Shown piece by piece: positions 60,641-64,000 of a stretch of DNA of 64,000 nt. Positions within the stretch are counted from its first letter, which is position 1, and each line of letters opens with the position of its first letter. The stretch covers positions 1,398,923-1,462,922 of the forward strand of contig CM041204.1 of assembly GCA_023078555.1 (NCBI GenBank), in the 5' to 3' direction. The position numbers were made by a program, and so were the translations under genes. Under the pieces are notes generated by a model. The model worked only from the letters and a program-made list of their open reading frames with translations, did not search any database and was not told the origin of the DNA. The stretch comes from Ulva prolifera. Its lineage: Eukaryota > Chlorophyta > Ulvophyceae > Ulvales > Ulvaceae.

Positions 60641-60905
60641 ATGTCAAGTCAAGTCAAGTAAACCTGGATTTACTGAGCCACATCCTGAAGAGGACATTGA
60701 CATTGACAACGCCGAATTGATGGGACCACACACGCCGGAGGGGTAAATGCAAACCACCTGGAGACTCCCTTCAGACGCCTGAACGCAACTCCCAGGGCCT
60801 CCTCCTGTGCTTTTACATGTGGACCTAATCTGTGACACACTTCGTATAACACCGTGCACCCTCGAGGATCCTGTCACCTCGTGAGGATGGTGGGGGTACC
60901 GCGTG
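60641..60905 (-). mobile_element. tRNA-derived SINE copy
   Basis: On the minus strand it runs from a diverged tRNA-like head near 60870 through GCACAGGAGGAGGCCCTGGG and CAATGTCCTCTTCAGGATGT to a (TTGAC)n tail at 60641-60660. Same family as 14537-14820; the tail unit differs (TTGAC versus TTTAC). Confidence 0.65.
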
Positions 60906-61117
60906 GCCAATGTCTTAGTGCCCTCACGTGTGCACTTCGATAGGACTCATCGGCACGGTAGCCTCGCAGATGGGCGCGTGCCAGAGCGGCGCGCTCCGGC
61001 GCCCACGGGCCGCGTCCATGGCCAGGTCAGTGATCCACAGGATACTACTAGCTATAGTAACGGACCTTCCGGTTCCCGCAATTGAGGTGCAGGTATCATC
61101 CTTGCTACTGTGTACAG

Positions 61118-61171
61118 AAGGAAAGGAGTGAGGTAATGTGCATCGATGCATATTATCTCACTCCTTTCCTT
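61118..61171. repeat. 54-bp near-perfect palindrome
   Basis: Arms AAGGAAAGGAGTGAG (61118-61132) and its exact complement (61157-61171) enclose a centre that is itself nearly palindromic around ATCGAT (61142-61147). Few mismatches occur along the whole length. No flanking duplication is obvious. Confidence 0.85.
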
Positions 61172-61520
61172 TGGTGATCACCAACACTTTTGTGGGACGT
61201 CTGTGTACCCAGCATCACCCTGCACGTCTGGATTCGTCACTGCCGGAACGGGTCACTGAAGCAGGGGCACCTTGCCTACGTCTGATGGAGCCCATCAGGG
61301 CTGCAGATCTGAGGCTGCGGTCCCTGGGATCCGCCACCCAGCGTGGACCCACAGTAAGCCACCTCAGCCACACAAAAAAAAAAAACCCGCCCGGCCACAA
61401 GCAGACGAAGTGGTGCCTGCTGTGCTGAGGGTCGGTGTGCAGCCGGGCGTGATGGCTACAGGGTCGCGCATGATAATGAGCATCAGTGGCTACAAGAGGA
61501 GCACCTGCTGCTACAATGAC

Positions 61521-61553
61521 AGGGGTTAGGGGTTAGGGGTTAGGGGTTAGGGG
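61521..61553. repeat. interstitial telomere-like (AGGGGTT) array
   Basis: Four perfect AGGGGTT heptamers plus AGGGG, without substitutions. The plant-type repeat is TTTAGGG and the animal type TTAGGG; this array reads TTAGGGG. Its perfection implies recent origin or maintenance. Confidence 0.85.
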
Positions 61554-61965
61554 TGTCGGAGATGCCATCTAGATGGCGCAGATCTGCGCTCATGCGGAGT
61601 TGAACCACCTCGGGAGGAAGAATTTGAATTCGCGCTGCGCTCCTGCAGTTGGGGCAGGACGTCCCTTGTGCGCTGGGCCGATGCATGCCACTCTGCAGAG
61701 CCACATGGCATGCTTCCCCGGCGGCTGATGCAGATTCGTTCAGCGCTACCGTGTGCGCAGTTCCGTTCCTGCTCGCCCCAGCATGTGGGTTTGTGGCGTT
61801 CAAGCGCAGTTCTCGCGTGGGCGTGGGTGGTCGCGGTCGTTGCATGTGGCACCGCTGGCGGCGCAGGTGTGTGATGAGGATGCAGCAGCGCTAGGGATTG
61901 TGCCGGACGTCTGGCGGTCGCGAATGTATCGCTTCCCTCGGCTGCCGGCCGGCCGGTTTGTCACC

Positions 61966-62045
61966 ACTTGTCCTTGTAGGATCAACACAGCGAGGCGGGC
62001 ACCACCGCGAAACCAGGACGCAGCGCAAGAACACAACCACGAACC
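61966..62045 (-). mobile_element. family X 3'-end fragment
   Basis: CAGCGAGGCGGGCACCACCG and the following bases are the reverse complement of the family X terminal region, near a CTTGTCCTTGTAGG remnant. Limits are approximate. Confidence 0.45.
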
Positions 62046-62350
62046 CTGGCTGCCTTTGCGTGCTATGCACTCCCGGCCCTGGCTGCCGGCAAATACATCA
62101 TAGGATCCATCTACTTGCTTCTAGCCGTAGGAGACTGACATGCATTGTTGTGGTGATCATCATCACCAAAATGAGCTTCAGAAGCGGTGTTGATGGCCTT
62201 CCACTTGGCCATAGCTGTGGCTGGCTGCTGCTGGGGCCCAGTGTCAGAAGGACAAGATCAGTGAGATACTGGCCCTCGTGTCCGCTGGATGAAGGAATGA
62301 CGAAGTGATCACGTGCTTGCAATCATGAGCATTGGCCCAATCACACATCA

Positions 62351-62512
62351 CCAGAGCGTGTGTTTGAAGCAGCCACGCGGGTGCTGCAGGGTGCTGCTCA
62401 TGACGTTGCGTGGGTGTGCTGATGTGTGCTGCGTGTGGCTGCTTGTGCAGGTGTGCGGTTCCTCTGGTTGTTGCTCGCGGTGCTACTTGCCTCGCCTGCT
62501 TCGTCCTTGTAA
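62351..62512 (+). mobile_element. family X element, 162 bp, with target-site duplication
   Basis: Ends GGTGCTACTTGCCTCGCCTG then TTCGTCCTTGTAA. It is flanked by CACACATCA at 62342-62350 and 62513-62521. The body matches the last about 100 bases of the copy at 2721-3189 (GTGCGGTTCC, TGGTTGTTGCT). The right duplication runs straight into a double palindrome. Confidence 0.75.
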
Positions 62513-62519
62513 CACACAT

Positions 62520-62568
62520 CATAAGCGCTCAAGCTTGAGCGCTTATGGCCCAAGCTAGCTTGGGCCAT
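62520..62568. repeat. two overlapping perfect palindromes
   Basis: A 28-bp palindrome centred on CAAGCTTG (62520-62547) overlaps by three bases a 24-bp palindrome centred on AGCTAGCT (62545-62568). Both are mismatch-free with no loop. The chance of two adjacent perfect palindromes of this size is very low. It sits at the edge of a family X insertion. Confidence 0.85.
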
Positions 62569-62682
62569 TGCTTGGCACAGCATGAAAGCAGACTACCAGG
62601 CTCTGCAAGCACCCAACATGTGATCCAGATTTTCTTTGGTTTTTTTTTTTTAATTTATAATTACTATATTATTCGAGACATG

Positions 62683-62752
62683 CACATGCTCCACATGCTC
62701 CACATGCTCCATGCTCCTCTTCCATGCATGGCCATGCTCCACATGCTCCACG
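62683..62752. repeat. ACATGCTCC minisatellite
   Basis: Nine-base units ACATGCTCC repeated imperfectly about six times, preceded by a poly-T and AT-rich stretch (62640-62672). Confidence 0.75.
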
Positions 62753-64000
62753 TACGTGTTACAGAGAGGCATTCCCCCACAAACGTGCAGGCCACAAACA
62801 TGCTGGTGCCAGTGATCAGACACGCACCCTGCTACCATGGTGGCACACCACCTGGGATTTCGAAACCCCAGCCTCGCAGCGCAGACATATACCGGCGGCC
62901 TGTGGTTTTCCCCTGCAGCCACAATATTTGCCACCCAGCTTCCGCATCAGATTATGTAATACATACATCATCCGCAACTGCTCAGGCTTCCACACCTAAT
63001 TCTTATGAAGATCGAAACAGCTGTGGTCCAGAGATCGCAGTGCGCGCCGCACACCTTCCCAACTGTTGCCCATGCTGTGGCGTTCTTCGGGAAACCTATC
63101 CGCACCGCCGGGAATCAAACACAGCAGCGTAAGAGCCTGAAGTCGGTACGACGTATATATGTACATATACACAGTAGCTAATTAGCGTACTCACGCGTAC
63201 GCACAGTGCGGCCTGCCGGTGCAGACCTGCAGAATGAGTGGACAGGTACCTGCTCGCCGTGCTGCACCTGCCGCCGTGCTGCGGTCTCCGCCTGCAGCTG
63301 CCCGAATCGATGAGCCCTGACTTATGCACCGCGGTCGAGCCATCGCATAAACATGCGCCTGAAGCATGCATGCGAAGCCATGCGCAGATCCTCCACACAG
63401 GCTGGAACTGTTGTGATATCTACGCTGCCTGTGATCAAAGGTGATTCCTCAGATTATTTTTTGCCGCGCGCAGGACACGACCTGGCATGCCGCGGATTAT
63501 TGATTCGGATGAGATTCGTTTTCAGTGTTTGTTTTTTCCCACGGATTATTTGGTACGGCCGTACCGGCGATGCCCTGCGGGGGTGGATCCGGACGTCACG
63601 GGCTGCGCTGCGCCGATGACCCCCGATCACATCTGAAGTTAGAGTTGCACGCGCATCGCAGACTGCTGCGGCAGGTTTGCCCAGTGCACGTCATGAGCAA
63701 GTTTTGCACACGATTTGCGTTGGAACCTCTTCCAGAACTTGGCTGGTGTTTGCAGTGTCTGCGTGCGGATTTCGGTCGGAGGACAGGCCACAGGCCGATA
63801 TCGATGCTCGCGCGGCCGGTGCGCAAGAGGCGCACGTGAATGCCGGCTGTTTGTGCGACCGGATGCTGCAGCGTCATATGACGCATGCTTCCTGCAGGAG
63901 AGACCTTTGCACTGTATCTGTCGGTGCCCCTGCACTCTTCTAAGATCTGTAGACATATATCTACATACATTTAGGAGGCGTTTCCTTTCAGATCGGCTAG
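62753..64000. other. no recognised gene to the window edge
   Basis: Frames are short and without motifs. A minus frame at 63596-63970 is Cys/Arg-rich and featureless. Small TA-rich repeats occur near 63155-63175 and 63950-63970. Confidence 0.45.

Noticed and set aside
62344-62568. CRISPR-like or phage-terminator interpretation of the palindromes
   Set aside because: Only two adjacent palindromes, no spaced repeats, and the context is eukaryotic.

Overview
The window is nuclear DNA of a eukaryote, most likely a unicellular green alga (Viridiplantae). The best evidence is a kinesin-14 with the MyTH4-FERM-coiled coil-motor-calmodulin-binding-tail order of plant and algal KCBP. It is supported by an organelle-type tryptophanyl-tRNA synthetase behind a transit-like leader, a RAP-domain helical-repeat protein, a Rubisco-LSMT-like SET protein, and a LINE C-terminal domain that I recall from algal retroelements. 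Species cannot be fixed from the sequence. Genes are intron-rich. Splice acceptors are almost all TGCAG and donors are often GTGCG.

Layout. 1-5 kb: no recognised gene, but a cluster of nested non-LTR insertions with clear target-site duplications, and small palindromes. 5-13 kb: a small C-terminally anchored protein of unknown family, then a related-looking gene and a decayed tandem copy of it. 14.2-18 kb (-): RAP protein. 19.3-20.7 kb (+): PLP-homeostasis protein, divergent from the RAP gene. 22.5-25.2 kb (+): TrpRS. 27.9-34.7 kb (+): KCBP kinesin, the largest gene. 36.6-39.3 kb (-): secreted polysaccharide lyase 14 fused to a PAN/apple domain. 40.4-43.2 kb (-): monoglyceride-lipase-like hydrolase. 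43-49 kb: almost nothing recognisable. 49-50.3 kb (+): two-pore-type cation channel fragment whose reading frame is broken in this sequence. 51-54.7 kb (+): SET-domain methyltransferase with a long acidic insert. 55-64 kb: accessory, repeat-rich DNA with a duplicated 0.4-kb block, long G/C homopolymers, a LINE 3' end with short copies, tRNA-derived SINEs, a telomere-like heptamer array and two perfect-palindrome sites.

The genes do not form a pathway; they are independent housekeeping, cytoskeletal, organellar and secretory genes. The connected story is in the repeats. A LINE and a second short interspersed family share the same 3' terminus and have target-site duplications of 9-16 bp, which suggests one retrotransposition machinery. 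A tRNA-like SINE family carries a co-varying hairpin. A dispersed small palindrome keeps an AGCGG loop while its arms change together. I found no CRISPR, operon, viral gene or canonical tRNA/rRNA gene. Exon joins were worked out by hand from splice signals and codon phase; the five best genes (RAP, PLPHP, TrpRS, KCBP, SET) join in phase at every intron.
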